DNA of 64,000 nt from Vibrio splendidus (GCF_024347615.1 NZ_AP025509.1:248001-312000); one strand, 5' to 3'. Shown: positions 8,323 through 17,720, counted from the stretch's first letter. Notes: generated from the sequence alone by a model not told the origin. Made by a program: numbers and translations.

Positions 8323-9456
8323 TTAACCTTCGCCAAGGCCTGAAGCGATAGCTTTACCAATCGATTCAAGTGCTTGTGCTGCATCTTCACCTTCAGCAAC
8401 AAACTGAAGCTGGTGGCCGTGTTTAACGCCAAGCGCGATTACTTTCATCAAGCTCTTCGCGTTCACTTCTTTTCCGTCGCCATCTAGGTTTGAAACGCGG
8501 ATCGTTGATTCAAACTTCTTCGCTTCAGCAACTAGCATTGCACCCGGACGAGCGTGTAGGCCGTGTGCGTTTTTGATTTTGAATACTGCGCAGTTGTCAT
8601 CGTCTTGAGACGCTGTAGAAACTGCTTCACCTTTTAGAAAGCCAATCACTTGTGCTGCATCCGCAGTCAACAGTTGTTGCTGTTTACCTTCGAAAACCAT
8701 CTTGCTTAGGTTTGCCAGAATAGATTGGTGTGCGCTGTTACAAGCAGCGAATGCGACCAATGCTTTCACTGGTGTGCCTTCGTACTCACAATGGTTTGCC
8801 GTTGAAACGAAAGATACGCCAGTGCGAGTTACGCCTTTATCGCTGCCCAACAACCACAGGCCTTGGCCTAGGTGAGTCGGTGTTTTTGTTACTAGGTCAG
8901 CAACGAATGCGTTGTCTGTACAACCTGTGTTCTTAAGTAGGCCGCCTGCCACTGCCGACATTTGAACCATGTCGCTTGCAGGGAATAGTAGCTGAACTAA
9001 AGAAGCGTCTAGGTCGGCTTCTAGTTGAACTTCGCCGTTAAGTAGGGCGATGATTTCGTCTTCTGATTTCGCTTGCTTTAATTTCTCTTCAACACCGTCA
9101 GCCGCTAGTACTTTCGTTAGCTGCTTAAGAATGCCTAAGTGCTCGTCAGATTTAGCCGCAATACCAATTGCTACGTAAACACGGTTGCCGTCTGCCCAAT
9201 CAATACCTTCAGGGAAGTGATGTACCGCAACGCCTGTCTCTTCTACTAGGCCACGCGTGTCAGTGGTTCCGTGAGGAATCGCGATGCCGTTACCTAGGAA
9301 CGTAGAGTTCTGGTTTTCACGGTTCAGCATTCCTTCAACGTAGCCAGAGTCAACTAAGCCTTTCGCGGTCAGGTCGCCAGCAATGTTCTGGATAGCTTTG
9401 AATTTGTCTTCGGCAGTTTGGCCTAGAGTGATGTCAGATTTTGATAATTTAAGCAT
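8323..9456 (-). CDS. fruB: PTS fructose IIA / HPr diphosphoryl transfer protein
   Basis: A 377-residue cytoplasmic phosphocarrier that passes phosphate from enzyme I to FruA. The N-terminal IIA domain has the active histidine H62 in GNGIAIPHGTTD. A central linker module (about 150-285) follows. The C-terminal HPr-like domain (289-377) has H301 in AHGLHARPGA. This IIA-M-HPr order is the FruB arrangement. It is the first gene of fruBKA and faces cra across a 373-bp region with three palindromic operators. Confidence 0.95.
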   Translation of the reverse strand: MLKLSKSDITLGQTAEDKFKAIQNIAGDLTAKGLVDSGYVEGMLNRENQNSTFLGNGIAIPHGTTDTRGLVEETGVAVHHFPEGIDWADGNRVYVAIGIAAKSDEHLGILKQLTKVLAADGVEEKLKQAKSEDEIIALLNGEVQLEADLDASLVQLLFPASDMVQMSAVAGGLLKNTGCTDNAFVADLVTKTPTHLGQGLWLLGSDKGVTRTGVSFVSTANHCEYEGTPVKALVAFAACNSAHQSILANLSKMVFEGKQQQLLTADAAQVIGFLKGEAVSTASQDDDNCAVFKIKNAHGLHARPGAMLVAEAKKFESTIRVSNLDGDGKEVNAKSLMKVIALGVKHGHQLQFVAEGEDAAQALESIGKAIASGLGEG

Positions 9457-9549
9457 GGTGCCTCTTTAGCGTATCGCTTGAGAATTTGTGTATCGCTACG
9501 ATTCAGTCTAGAGCAAGATTTATGGAGCTTAACTCTTTGTCTTACGCTT

Positions 9550-9565
9550 GCTGAATCGGTTCAGC
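9550..9565. promoter_or_regulatory. Cra (FruR) operator 1
   Basis: GCTGAATCGGTTCAGC is a near-perfect 16-bp palindrome 94 bp upstream of fruB. A half-site copy (ATTCAGC) follows at about 9581. The spacing suits repression of the fruB promoter. Assignment to Cra rests on its divergent gene and three similar copies in this region. Confidence 0.7.
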
Positions 9566-9720
9566 ATTCAGTGTAAAAAAATTCAGCAAAGCCGATTTTG
9601 GTTTTCAGAATAGTTTTGCTGCGTGTCGTAATTTCAGTTTCGTTAATAACGAGAAGTTGAATCACAACAAATGACGCTCAATCCATTCAAAAGGATGATT
9701 GAAGTCACTTTTCAGATTTT

Positions 9721-9736
9721 GCTGAATCCTTTCAGC
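9721..9736. promoter_or_regulatory. Cra (FruR) operator 2
   Basis: GCTGAATCCTTTCAGC is a 16-bp palindrome with two central mismatches, 7 bp from operator 3 and about 94 bp upstream of the chosen cra start. The pair could serve autoregulation of cra and, by looping to operator 1, repression of fruB. Confidence 0.65.
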
Positions 9737-9742
9737 TTTTAT

Positions 9743-9758
9743 ACTGAATCGATTCAGC
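9743..9758. promoter_or_regulatory. Cra (FruR) operator 3
   Basis: CTGAATCGATTCAG (9744-9757) is a perfect palindrome in the middle of the fruB-cra gap. It is the best of the three copies and probably the primary site. The motif differs from the E. coli TGAAACGTTTCA type but is what I recall for Vibrio FruR. Confidence 0.7.
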
Positions 9759-9829
9759 ATATAATTCAACTAATCCGAGGATCAGATCATTGGTTATATG
9801 ATCCTACGCACAAAATACAGGTCACCCAT

Positions 9830-10834
9830 ATGACACTTGATGAAATTGCTAAATTGGCTGGAGTATCGAAAACCACGGCCAGTTATGTCATCAACGGCAA
9901 GGCGCAGAAATACAGAATCAGTGAAAAGACGCAGCAGAAAGTCATGGCGGTGGTGGAAGAGTATAACTACCGACCAGACCATGCTGCTTCGTCGCTGCGT
10001 GCTGGTAATAGCCGTTCATTTGGTTTGATTATTCCTGATCTGGAAAACAGCAGTTACGCGCGTTTAGCAAAATTGATAGAGCAGAACTCACGTAAAGTGG
10101 GCTACCAGATTTTGATTGGTTGCTCAGATGATGACGCTGAAACCGAACGTAAAGTTGCGGAAGCGCTTGTTAGCCGTCGTATCGATGCCTTGCTAGTAGC
10201 GAGCTCAATGCCAGACGCCAACGAGTTCTACTTGAAGCTGCAAAACTCAGGCACACCCGTAATCGCGATTGACCGTCCGTTAGACGATGAGCACTTTGCC
10301 TGCGTGATCAGTGAAGATTTCGAAGCCGCGTTTGAACTGACGCATTCGATTCTCGATGACAGCATTCACAGTGTTGGTTTAATCGGCGCGTTACCTGATC
10401 TGAACATTTCGCGTGAACGTCAGTTGGGTTTTGAAGCGGCGAACAAAGCGCATACTCAACAAACAGGGCTAACAGAAAATAAGCCGATGGTTGTGGGTTA
10501 TGGCGAGCACTTTGATAGAGAATCTGGACGTGAGGTTTTTGAAGAGTGGATTGCAAAAGGCACAATTCCTGATGCGATTGTGACTATGTCTTACACCTTG
10601 TTAGAGGGTGTGTTGGATGTGATGGTTGAAAAGCCAGAGCTGATCAATCAAGTAAAACTGGCGACCTTTGGTGATAACCGACTGCTCGACTTCTTGCCTT
10701 TTAAAGTCCATTCACTGCCACAGCAGTTTGAAGTAATTGCCGATAGTGCTTTTGCTTTGGCGTTAAATGCATCCGCTAAGCGTTACCAAGCTGGCATTGA
10801 ACTCGTGCCAAGAAGCTTAGTGAAACGAGGCTAA
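9830..10834 (+). CDS. cra: Catabolite repressor/activator Cra (FruR), LacI family
   Basis: This 334-residue regulator begins with a LacI-type helix-turn-helix (MTLDEIAKLAGVSKTTASYV) and a hinge helix, followed by a periplasmic-binding-like effector domain (about 60-334). The frame is open back to 9671, but that extension would cover operators 2 and 3, and ATG 9830 gives the exact length of E. coli Cra. It is divergent from fruBKA and should repress it in the absence of fructose-1-phosphate. A Cra protein also tunes glycolysis and gluconeogenesis genes elsewhere. Confidence 0.9.
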   Translation: MTLDEIAKLAGVSKTTASYVINGKAQKYRISEKTQQKVMAVVEEYNYRPDHAASSLRAGNSRSFGLIIPDLENSSYARLAKLIEQNSRKVGYQILIGCSDDDAETERKVAEALVSRRIDALLVASSMPDANEFYLKLQNSGTPVIAIDRPLDDEHFACVISEDFEAAFELTHSILDDSIHSVGLIGALPDLNISRERQLGFEAANKAHTQQTGLTENKPMVVGYGEHFDRESGREVFEEWIAKGTIPDAIVTMSYTLLEGVLDVMVEKPELINQVKLATFGDNRLLDFLPFKVHSLPQQFEVIADSAFALALNASAKRYQAGIELVPRSLVKRG

Positions 10835-10886
10835 TTCCAGTTAGTTTATACAAGCTAGGTTAGACTTGGACACTTAGCTTGAACTT

Positions 10887-10937
10887 GGAATTAACTCGAA
10901 CCTGTAATTAACTCGAACCCGTAGTTAACTCGAACTA
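10887..10937. repeat. Three 17-bp tandem repeats
   Basis: Three consecutive 17-bp units of the form GTAATTAACTCGAACCC run from 10887 to 10937, with one to three differences between units. They lie between the convergent cra and kinase/phosphatase genes, and the last unit contains that gene's stop codon (10925-10927). I see no hairpin terminator here. Confidence 0.75.
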
Positions 10938-12715
10938 AGTAATAAGCCCAACTCTACAATGGCAACAATGCCGAGCAACAAAGCCAACACCTTCCAAAAC
11001 TGGATCGGGTTTCGGTTTATCAAAGGTTGCTTGGCTTTGCTTTTCACCAAGCTTTGGTTTGGTGTGTAAAGGTCTGCCACAAAATCTCCCAACACTTGAT
11101 GACGTTCGCTTGGTGATTCCGCGCAGGCTTTTTGTAACACCAAATCTACCCAACTGGGTAAGTCCGCTCGTTTCTGAGTGATGGGTTGGTATTCCCACTG
11201 ATGATGACGAGATTGCTTAAGCGACTGTGCAGTCATTTCAGAGTAGGGCAATTCACCAGTTAGCATCTCATAGCCGATCACAGCGATAGAGAACAGATCT
11301 GAGCTGGTGGTCGCGCTGTTATGTTTGATGGTCTCGGGTGCAATGTAATTGACCGCACCTAATGGAGTGTCGTCTTTGTCTGCGAGCTCTCCCTCTTCAA
11401 GTCCTCTGACTAATACAGCGCCAAGGTCGATGATTTTTATCTCACCATCATGTTGAAGCATAATGTTCTCGGGCTTTAAGTCTCGGTGCACCATGTCTGC
11501 GCGTTGTAATACTCGAATACCTTGTGTGATTTTTTCTAGTATGTCGCGTACTTCATTGAGTGACGGTTTTGGATTGTCGTACATCCATTGTCTTAGCGTG
11601 ATGCCTTCTACCCATTCGCAGATTTGATATAAGAATTGCGAGTTCTCTGGCGTAGGGTAGACCTTCATTACTTTCTTATTGTTTAGCAAGATGCCCGCCC
11701 ATTGTTCATTAAAGAAAGCTCTCAGTTGTGAAGGGCTATCATGATATTGGACGGAAGGGACTTTCAGCACGAACTCGGTTTGTGTCTCTTTCTGCATCAC
11801 ACGATACACATGGCTTCTAGAGCCTGCATACAACACCTCAAGCACCATAAAGTTGTCGATACTTTGCCCGAGCTTTAACGCGGGTGGGATGGCACGTTTA
11901 GCCAGCTTTTCATGGAACTCAATCAGCGAAGGTTTAGGTAGATGGCTGACTTGCACAATCAAACAACTCACGTTGTCTGAGCTATTGTGGCTTAAAGCAG
12001 TGTTACAGATGGTTTGTGCTGCGTATTCAAAATCCGCTCCAGGCTTATCGATGTGTTCATTGAAGGTGTTGGGCGAGACAAATTCATGCACACCATCCGA
12101 AGTGAGGATAAAGCAGTCGTTTTTCTTGATGGGTAGGGTTTGATAGTCAACGTTGAGTTGGTTGTCCATGCCTAAGGCGCGTGTAAGATAATGCTTCTGC
12201 CCCATATTTTTACGGGTGTGGTCGCGGGTAAGCTGGCGTAATTCTCCATCTCTTAGTAAGTAAATGCGACTGTCGCCAACGTGGAATATATGTGCGGTGT
12301 TCGATTTGAGTATCACGCTGCTGAACGTCGAAACGAGGGCGTTGTGGTTCACTTGTTGTGCAGGATGAATGTTAGAAACAGACGTGTTGAAGAGCCAAGA
12401 ATTGAGTGAGGTTAAGACTTTCTGTGCTGAACGCTGAATACTCCAGCTATTTGGAGTGGCGTAATAGTCGTCGATAAATTGCATCACGCTGGTGTGACTG
12501 GCTTTCTGGCCGTGTTCACTGCAACTTGCCCCGTCTGCTATGCAGACGACACTGCCTTTCAACTCTTGCTCAGTACGAGTTTTGGGGTGCTTTACAATGA
12601 TGGCGTCTTGGTTTTCATCACGTATGCCTTTACTCGAATAACCGCCAAACTTAAGCGTTAATTGGTTGTTTGATTCCGGCGTGACGACTTGCCCTTGGCT
12701 GAATGAAATTGTCAT
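10925..12715 (-). CDS. Bifunctional PP2C phosphatase / Ser-Thr protein kinase, membrane-anchored
   Basis: A 596-residue fusion. The N-terminal PP2C domain (about 20-260) shows RDENQDA, IADGAS, HVGDSRIYLL, LTSDGVHEF and DNVSC. The kinase domain (about 290-545) shows the ATP lysine in FVLKVPS, catalytic HRDLKPENIML, IIDLGA in place of DFG, and YIAPE. A single C-terminal helix (about 573-592) anchors it in the inner membrane. I chose ATG 12715, which opens directly onto the phosphatase fold; the longer frame adds 47 residues of no recognisable character. It is the last gene after nirBD-narK. Such fusions recur in nitrate-assimilation clusters, but the targets are unknown. Confidence 0.88.
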   Translation of the reverse strand: MTISFSQGQVVTPESNNQLTLKFGGYSSKGIRDENQDAIIVKHPKTRTEQELKGSVVCIADGASCSEHGQKASHTSVMQFIDDYYATPNSWSIQRSAQKVLTSLNSWLFNTSVSNIHPAQQVNHNALVSTFSSVILKSNTAHIFHVGDSRIYLLRDGELRQLTRDHTRKNMGQKHYLTRALGMDNQLNVDYQTLPIKKNDCFILTSDGVHEFVSPNTFNEHIDKPGADFEYAAQTICNTALSHNSSDNVSCLIVQVSHLPKPSLIEFHEKLAKRAIPPALKLGQSIDNFMVLEVLYAGSRSHVYRVMQKETQTEFVLKVPSVQYHDSPSQLRAFFNEQWAGILLNNKKVMKVYPTPENSQFLYQICEWVEGITLRQWMYDNPKPSLNEVRDILEKITQGIRVLQRADMVHRDLKPENIMLQHDGEIKIIDLGAVLVRGLEEGELADKDDTPLGAVNYIAPETIKHNSATTSSDLFSIAVIGYEMLTGELPYSEMTAQSLKQSRHHQWEYQPITQKRADLPSWVDLVLQKACAESPSERHQVLGDFVADLYTPNQSLVKSKAKQPLINRNPIQFWKVLALLLGIVAIVELGLLLSSS

Positions 12716-12883
12716 AACTGGTCTTCTTTTAACTGTTCTTCTTCCCGCTTCCTTGACAGAACATCCTAGGAAGAACAAAAGCTCTAGTGAACGTAGAGCC
12801 TCTGAACGAAGCACCAAAGCGTTGATATATCCGCTAAGGTGCCTCTCCCGATTCAATAATATCTATGCTTCTTAGTACAGAGA

Positions 12884-14353
12884 CTAATTTGAAACATTAA
12901 TCAGCGTGACACTGCCGTCGTCGTTTACTTCGGCGATTTGACCGTTAGGCTCTTCCATGAACAGTAGAGTTACAAAGCCAAGTACCGCTGTTGCAGCAAT
13001 CACTAAGAAGAAGGTTTGGTAGCTCACGAATGACAACACAGTTAGGTAAACTACCGCACCCACGTTACCGTAAGCTCCGGTCATACCTGCAATCTGACCT
13101 GTCATACGACGCTTGATTAGAGGAACTGTTGCGAATACTGCACCTTCACCCGCTTGTACGAAGAAAGAACACGCCATCGCCGCGACAACCGCTAGCCATA
13201 CAGGCCATGTGCTGTCGACTTGACCCATTGCGAAGTAACCCACAGCAAGACCAATCGTTAGAATAAGCAGTGTTGGTTTACGACCGAATTTGTCTGAAAT
13301 CCAACCACCACCTGGGCGAGACATTAGGTTCATAAAGGCATAAGCCGATGCAACCATACCTGCAAGAACTGGTGTTAATTCAAAGGTGTCAGAGAAGAAC
13401 AGTGGCAGCATAGAAACAACAGCCAGTTCAGAACCAAATGTCGCGAAGTACAATACGTTAAGTACCGCAACTTGCTTGAATTTGTACTGGTGAATCTCTG
13501 GTACTTCTTCTTTAAATACGTTCTTGTTTACTTTCCAAACTTGCGATACTTCGTACACGTAAAGCGCAGCCAAACCTGCGTAAACCGAGTTAACCGCCAT
13601 GTCAGAAAGCATATTGATGTTGCTTGGTGATAGCTTCCAAGTCAGTAGCGCTAAAGCGGCATACATTGGGATCTTCATAATAAGTAGGAAGAAAAAGTCA
13701 CCCTTTGATGTCACTTCCATTGCCGTTACTTGAGCTGGTTTGAAGTAAGTAGAACCTTTTGGTGTATCCGTTACGTTTTTGTAGAACACAAACGAGAACG
13801 CTAAGCTCATAAGGCCAGTAATACCAACCGCATAACGCCAGCCGTCTTCACCACCAAACGCTAAAGCCAGAGTTGGAAGTGTGAATGCTGCCGCTGCTGA
13901 ACCGAAGTTACCCCAACCGCCGTAAATACCTTCTGCAGTACCCAATTCATTGTGTGGGAACCACTCAGACACAAGGCGAATACCGACAACGAAGCCAGCG
14001 CCAATGAAGCCAAGTAGGAAACGAGCAATTGCCGCTTGAATGAAAGAGTCTGCCATGGCAAACATAAAACAAGGGATTGAACAGACAGCGAGTAGCGAAG
14101 AGTAGACCAATCTTGGGCCGTATCTGTCGGTTAACATACCAATGGCGACACGCGCCGGAATGGTCAATGCGACGTTGAGAATAAGCAGTGTTTTGATCTC
14201 TTCAGTAGAAAGACCAAGCGACGTTTTTACCATTTGCAGTAGTGGGGCAAAGTTGAACCACACAACAAAGGTGATAAAAAAGGCCATCCAACTTAGGTGT
14301 AAGGTTTTCATCTTACCCGTAAATGAAAGCAGCGAAAATTTTGTGTTATCCAT
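12884..14353 (-). CDS. narK: Nitrate/nitrite transporter, NarK/NrtP-type MFS
   Basis: This is a 489-residue major-facilitator protein with about 12 helices. The two nitrate-signature motifs of the NNP family are visible: GGWGNFGSAAAAF near residue 165 and GMTGAYGNVGAVVY near residue 438. An MFS loop motif, GWISDKFGRKPT, lies near 350. It should import nitrate for the NasA-NirBD pathway; nitrite export is also possible in this family. It lies 142 bp after nirD on the same strand and is followed by the kinase/phosphatase. The symbol is by family resemblance; nasA-type names are used for the same transporters elsewhere. Confidence 0.88.
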   Translation of the reverse strand: MDNTKFSLLSFTGKMKTLHLSWMAFFITFVVWFNFAPLLQMVKTSLGLSTEEIKTLLILNVALTIPARVAIGMLTDRYGPRLVYSSLLAVCSIPCFMFAMADSFIQAAIARFLLGFIGAGFVVGIRLVSEWFPHNELGTAEGIYGGWGNFGSAAAAFTLPTLALAFGGEDGWRYAVGITGLMSLAFSFVFYKNVTDTPKGSTYFKPAQVTAMEVTSKGDFFFLLIMKIPMYAALALLTWKLSPSNINMLSDMAVNSVYAGLAALYVYEVSQVWKVNKNVFKEEVPEIHQYKFKQVAVLNVLYFATFGSELAVVSMLPLFFSDTFELTPVLAGMVASAYAFMNLMSRPGGGWISDKFGRKPTLLILTIGLAVGYFAMGQVDSTWPVWLAVVAAMACSFFVQAGEGAVFATVPLIKRRMTGQIAGMTGAYGNVGAVVYLTVLSFVSYQTFFLVIAATAVLGFVTLLFMEEPNGQIAEVNDDGSVTLINVSN

Positions 14354-14495
14354 GGTTTAAATCCTTTAAATCTGGAAAATTACCCGGCTTTAGCTCGTGC
14401 GTTACTTCCGAAATTCGAACGCATTCATGTGGCTAAACCCTGTGCCGAAATTGCTCACGCTGATAAAGCGTTTACATGATGATGTCGGCGTTTAG

Positions 14496-14840
14496 TTAAC
14501 TGGCGATAGCAAGCGGTGCGAGAACCTGAACCTGTTCTCCTTGCTTGCGAACTTCAAATTTTACGAGCTTGAGATCGGGTTGTTCAAGGCACGCGCCAGT
14601 TTCTAAGTGGTAATGCTGCTTGTATAAGGGTGAGGCTACGTAAGGCTCACCGCTTAATGAACCAATGATACCACGTGACATCACATTCGCCTTGCCAACA
14701 GGATCGTAATTAGAGAGCCCATAAAGCGTGTCACTGCGCTTACAGTAAAAAATAGCCACTTGGTTATCGTCTACTTTGGCGCAAATACCACCGTTTGGGG
14801 TTAGGTCCCGGGTGTTGCATACGGTTGTCCAATTTTCCAT
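14496..14840 (-). CDS. nirD: Nitrite reductase [NAD(P)H] small subunit
   Basis: A 114-residue Rieske-fold protein that partners NirB in assimilatory reduction of nitrite to ammonium. It begins WTTVCNTRDLTPNGG and contains a HYHLETGACLEQP segment, but lacks the paired Cys-X-His motifs that bind a Rieske cluster, as is normal for NirD. Length fits the family (about 108-115). It follows nirB by 139 bp; that gap holds a strong hairpin that may set the NirB:NirD ratio. Confidence 0.92.
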   Translation of the reverse strand: MENWTTVCNTRDLTPNGGICAKVDDNQVAIFYCKRSDTLYGLSNYDPVGKANVMSRGIIGSLSGEPYVASPLYKQHYHLETGACLEQPDLKLVKFEVRKQGEQVQVLAPLAIAS

Positions 14841-14889
14841 GACTTTCTCCTAGTCAAAACATAAAACTAATAATCAATTTAATTAGGGT

Positions 14890-14934
14890 GATAGCCGACA
14901 GCAGTTTTCTTGGGCTGCGCCGCTGTCGACTATC
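14890..14934 (-). other. Intercistronic hairpin between nirB and nirD
   Basis: GATAGCCGACAGC (14890-14902) pairs with GCTGTCGACTATC (14922-14934): 13 bp with one mismatch. It has no T-run, so it is more likely an mRNA-processing or stability element than a full terminator, possibly protecting nirB mRNA or attenuating nirD-narK. Confidence 0.5.
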
Positions 14935-14979
14935 GATATTGGGTTTAGTTGTTACTTATTTACTCACCATCCATTAGGC

Positions 14980-17562
14980 TTACGAAACTTCCGTGACTTC
15001 GATTTGGTCGGCCTTGGTTAGCATTTCATCTCGTTGTGAATCTGAAGAAGAGCTCAAGCTCGGCTTAGGAAAACGCTGCTCTCGTTCTTTGATGAATGAC
15101 AGGCTAGTGTCCATTTCTTCGCTGTTGATGTAGTGCTGGAAACGCTTCATTTTTTCAGGGTTTTCGATGGTGGTTTTCCATTCACACTGGTATTTTTCGA
15201 TGTTGAGAGCGATATCGGCTTCAAGTTCTTCAGCAACATTGAGCTTGTCTTCAATCACGACTTGCTTGAGGTATTCAATGCCGCCTTCAAGGTTTTCCAT
15301 CCATACCGATGTACGCTGTAGGCGATCCGCGGTACGTGTGTAGAACATCAAAATACGGTCGATGTATTGCAGCAGGGTGGTTTCATCAAGGTCGGTAGCG
15401 AAAAGGTCACCATGGCGAGGGCGCATACCACCGTTACCACAGATGTAGAGGTTCCAACCTTTGTCGGTGGCGATAATGCCAAAGTCTTTTGATTGGGCTT
15501 CTGCACATTCGCGCGTACAGCCAGAAACCGCAAACTTGATCTTGTGTGGTGAGCGTAAGCCTTTGTAGCGGTTTTCTAGTCGAATCGCTAAGCCAACACT
15601 GTCGTCGACGCCGTATCGGCACCATGTGCTACCGACACACGATTTCACGGTACGTACCGATTTACCGTAGGCATGGCCCGTTTCAAAACCCGCATCAATC
15701 AGCTTTTTCCAGATGATTGGCAGTTCGTTAAGTTGCGCGCCAAACAAGTCGACACGCTGACCACCAGTGATCTTGGTGTACAGGTCGAACTCTTTAGCGA
15801 CTTCGCCAAGCACGATCAATTTATCTGGAGTGATTTCACCGCCTGCAATACGCGGAACCACAGAGTAGGTGCCGTCTTTTTGCATGTTGCCAAGGTAGAT
15901 GTCGTTGGTGTCTTGCAGTTCGATGTGTTGATCTTCGAGGATGTAATCGTTCCAGTAGGAAGCCAGAATCGAACCGACAGCCGGTTTACACACGGTACAG
16001 CCCAATCCGTTTCCGTGAGAATCTAACAGCTCATCGAAGGTCTTGATTTTGTTGACGCGGATAATGTCGGTAAGCTCTTGGCGAGAATACGCAAAGTGCT
16101 CACAGATATCGTTAGAGACTTCCACACCTAGGTTACTTAGCTCGCTATCGAGAACCTGTTTAGCAAGGGCAGAACAACCGCCACAACCTGTTGAAGCATT
16201 AGTGGTTTCTTTCAATGCAGCCATCGTGGTGCAGCCAGCAGAAACCGCGTCTTTAATGTCACCTTTGGTCACATCAAAACACGAACAAATCACTGCGCTA
16301 TCGGGCAGAGCTTCAACACCCATTGCCGAACCTGAGTCATCGGCCACGTTAGGTAAAATCAGCACTGATGGGTTTTCAGGAAGAGGCATGTCATTTTGCT
16401 TTATTTGCAGTAGCGAACCGTAAGCCTCTGCATCACCGACCAATACTGCACCGACAATCTTTGTACCGTCTGCCGAGATGATCAGGCGCTTATAAACTTG
16501 TTCAATTTCATCGTTATAGGTATACGACTGAGCGCCTTCCGTCTTGCCATGTACTTCACCAATACTGGCCACATCGACGCCAAGTAGTTTGAGCTTGGTG
16601 CTCATGTCGGCACCAGTAAATGCAGCATCGTCAGTGCCGCCGGAGACAATATGCGAAGCCGCGACTTTCGCCATGGAGTAACCGGGGGCGACTAAGCCGA
16701 AGATCTTGTTGTCCCAAAGCGCACATTCACCAATCGCATACACGTTGTCGATGTTGGTTTGGCAGTGATCGTTAATCACGATGCCGCCACGTTCACCAAT
16801 GGCAATATCAGAGCTGCGAGCTAGAGCATCTTGAGGGCGAATACCTGCAGAGAACACGATCATATCGGTTTCAAGGTGGGTGCCGTCTGCAAAGTTCATT
16901 CTGTAGCGAGCGTTCTCACCTGCGACTATCTCAGAGGTGGCCTTCTCGGTGTGAACTTGCACCCCAAGGTCTTCAATCTTTCTGCGCAGTAGGGCACCGC
17001 CACCGTCATCTAATTGAACGGCCATCAGGCGAGGTGCAAATTCAACCACATGGGTTTCCAAGCTAAGGTTTTTGACTGCGTTTGCGGCTTCTAAGCCAAG
17101 CAGACCACCGCCAATCACTACACCAGATTTGCTGCCTTTGCTAGATAGTTCAATGGCGTCTAGATCTTCGATGGTGCGATAAACGTGGCAGTGTTCTTGG
17201 TCGTTACCGGGAATAGGGGGAACAAAAGGGAATGAACCGGTCGCCAGAATCAAGGTGTCATAACTCTCGGTATGTCCCGATTCAGTCACAACGCACTTAT
17301 TTTCAGTATCTAGTTGAGCGACTTTCGCGTTGAGAAGGTAATTGACGCCATTGCTTTGGTAATACTCTTCGCTGGTTAATGCCAAATCATCAGCATTTCC
17401 GCGCTTGAAGTAAGCGGTCAACTGAACACGGTCGTATGCCAACCTTGGCTCTTCACTGAAAGTAATAACATCAAACTCATCACTCTCTGATTGCAGGATG
17501 TTGTCGATAAATTTGTGTCCAACCATGCCGTTACCAACAACGACGATTTTCTTCTTGCTCAT
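14980..17562 (-). CDS. nirB: Nitrite reductase [NAD(P)H] large subunit
   Basis: An 860-residue cytoplasmic flavoprotein-sirohaem enzyme reducing nitrite to ammonium with NAD(P)H. The FAD site is VVVGNGMVGHKF at the N-terminus and the NAD site GGGLLGLEAANAV near residue 152. A BFD-type [2Fe-2S] domain has CSCFD and GCGGC (about 425-462). The sulfite/nitrite-reductase half carries the 4Fe-4S/sirohaem cysteines in SCVGSTWCRYG and SGCTRECAEA. It leads the minus-strand operon nirB-nirD-narK-kinase, behind a sigma-54-type promoter 144 bp upstream. Confidence 0.95.
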   Translation of the reverse strand: MSKKKIVVVGNGMVGHKFIDNILQSESDEFDVITFSEEPRLAYDRVQLTAYFKRGNADDLALTSEEYYQSNGVNYLLNAKVAQLDTENKCVVTESGHTESYDTLILATGSFPFVPPIPGNDQEHCHVYRTIEDLDAIELSSKGSKSGVVIGGGLLGLEAANAVKNLSLETHVVEFAPRLMAVQLDDGGGALLRRKIEDLGVQVHTEKATSEIVAGENARYRMNFADGTHLETDMIVFSAGIRPQDALARSSDIAIGERGGIVINDHCQTNIDNVYAIGECALWDNKIFGLVAPGYSMAKVAASHIVSGGTDDAAFTGADMSTKLKLLGVDVASIGEVHGKTEGAQSYTYNDEIEQVYKRLIISADGTKIVGAVLVGDAEAYGSLLQIKQNDMPLPENPSVLILPNVADDSGSAMGVEALPDSAVICSCFDVTKGDIKDAVSAGCTTMAALKETTNASTGCGGCSALAKQVLDSELSNLGVEVSNDICEHFAYSRQELTDIIRVNKIKTFDELLDSHGNGLGCTVCKPAVGSILASYWNDYILEDQHIELQDTNDIYLGNMQKDGTYSVVPRIAGGEITPDKLIVLGEVAKEFDLYTKITGGQRVDLFGAQLNELPIIWKKLIDAGFETGHAYGKSVRTVKSCVGSTWCRYGVDDSVGLAIRLENRYKGLRSPHKIKFAVSGCTRECAEAQSKDFGIIATDKGWNLYICGNGGMRPRHGDLFATDLDETTLLQYIDRILMFYTRTADRLQRTSVWMENLEGGIEYLKQVVIEDKLNVAEELEADIALNIEKYQCEWKTTIENPEKMKRFQHYINSEEMDTSLSFIKEREQRFPKPSLSSSSDSQRDEMLTKADQIEVTEVS

Positions 17563-17705
17563 AATCCATTCCTTATTCTCGGCGTCACCATCACTAGCAT
17601 CTAATTTCTAGTCGTTAGCAGATGAATACCGGGTTGAGATTCCACTCAATTCATAATCATCAAGAAAAACAAAAATGTTTTTTCTAAGTCTTGGTTTCTA
17701 GTGGA

Positions 17706-17720
17706 GCAAGGAGGGTGCCA
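17706..17720 (-). promoter_or_regulatory. Sigma-54 promoter of nirB
   Basis: Read on the minus strand, the site is TGGCAC-CCTCC-TTGC, an exact match to the -24/-12 consensus TGGCAC-N5-TTGC. Transcription would start near 17694, leaving a leader of about 130 nt. Nitrogen-controlled sigma-54/NtrC expression of assimilatory nitrite reductase is biologically expected. Confidence 0.75.

Noticed and set aside
9671-9829. N-terminal extension of Cra by 53 residues
   Set aside because: It would translate across two operators and precede a canonical LacI-type start; ATG 9830 gives the normal family length.
17634-17649. TTGAG-N6-CTCAA hairpin in the nirB leader as an ANTAR (NasR/NasT) target
   Set aside because: The hexaloop lacks the A1/G4 pattern of ANTAR targets and only one such hairpin was seen.
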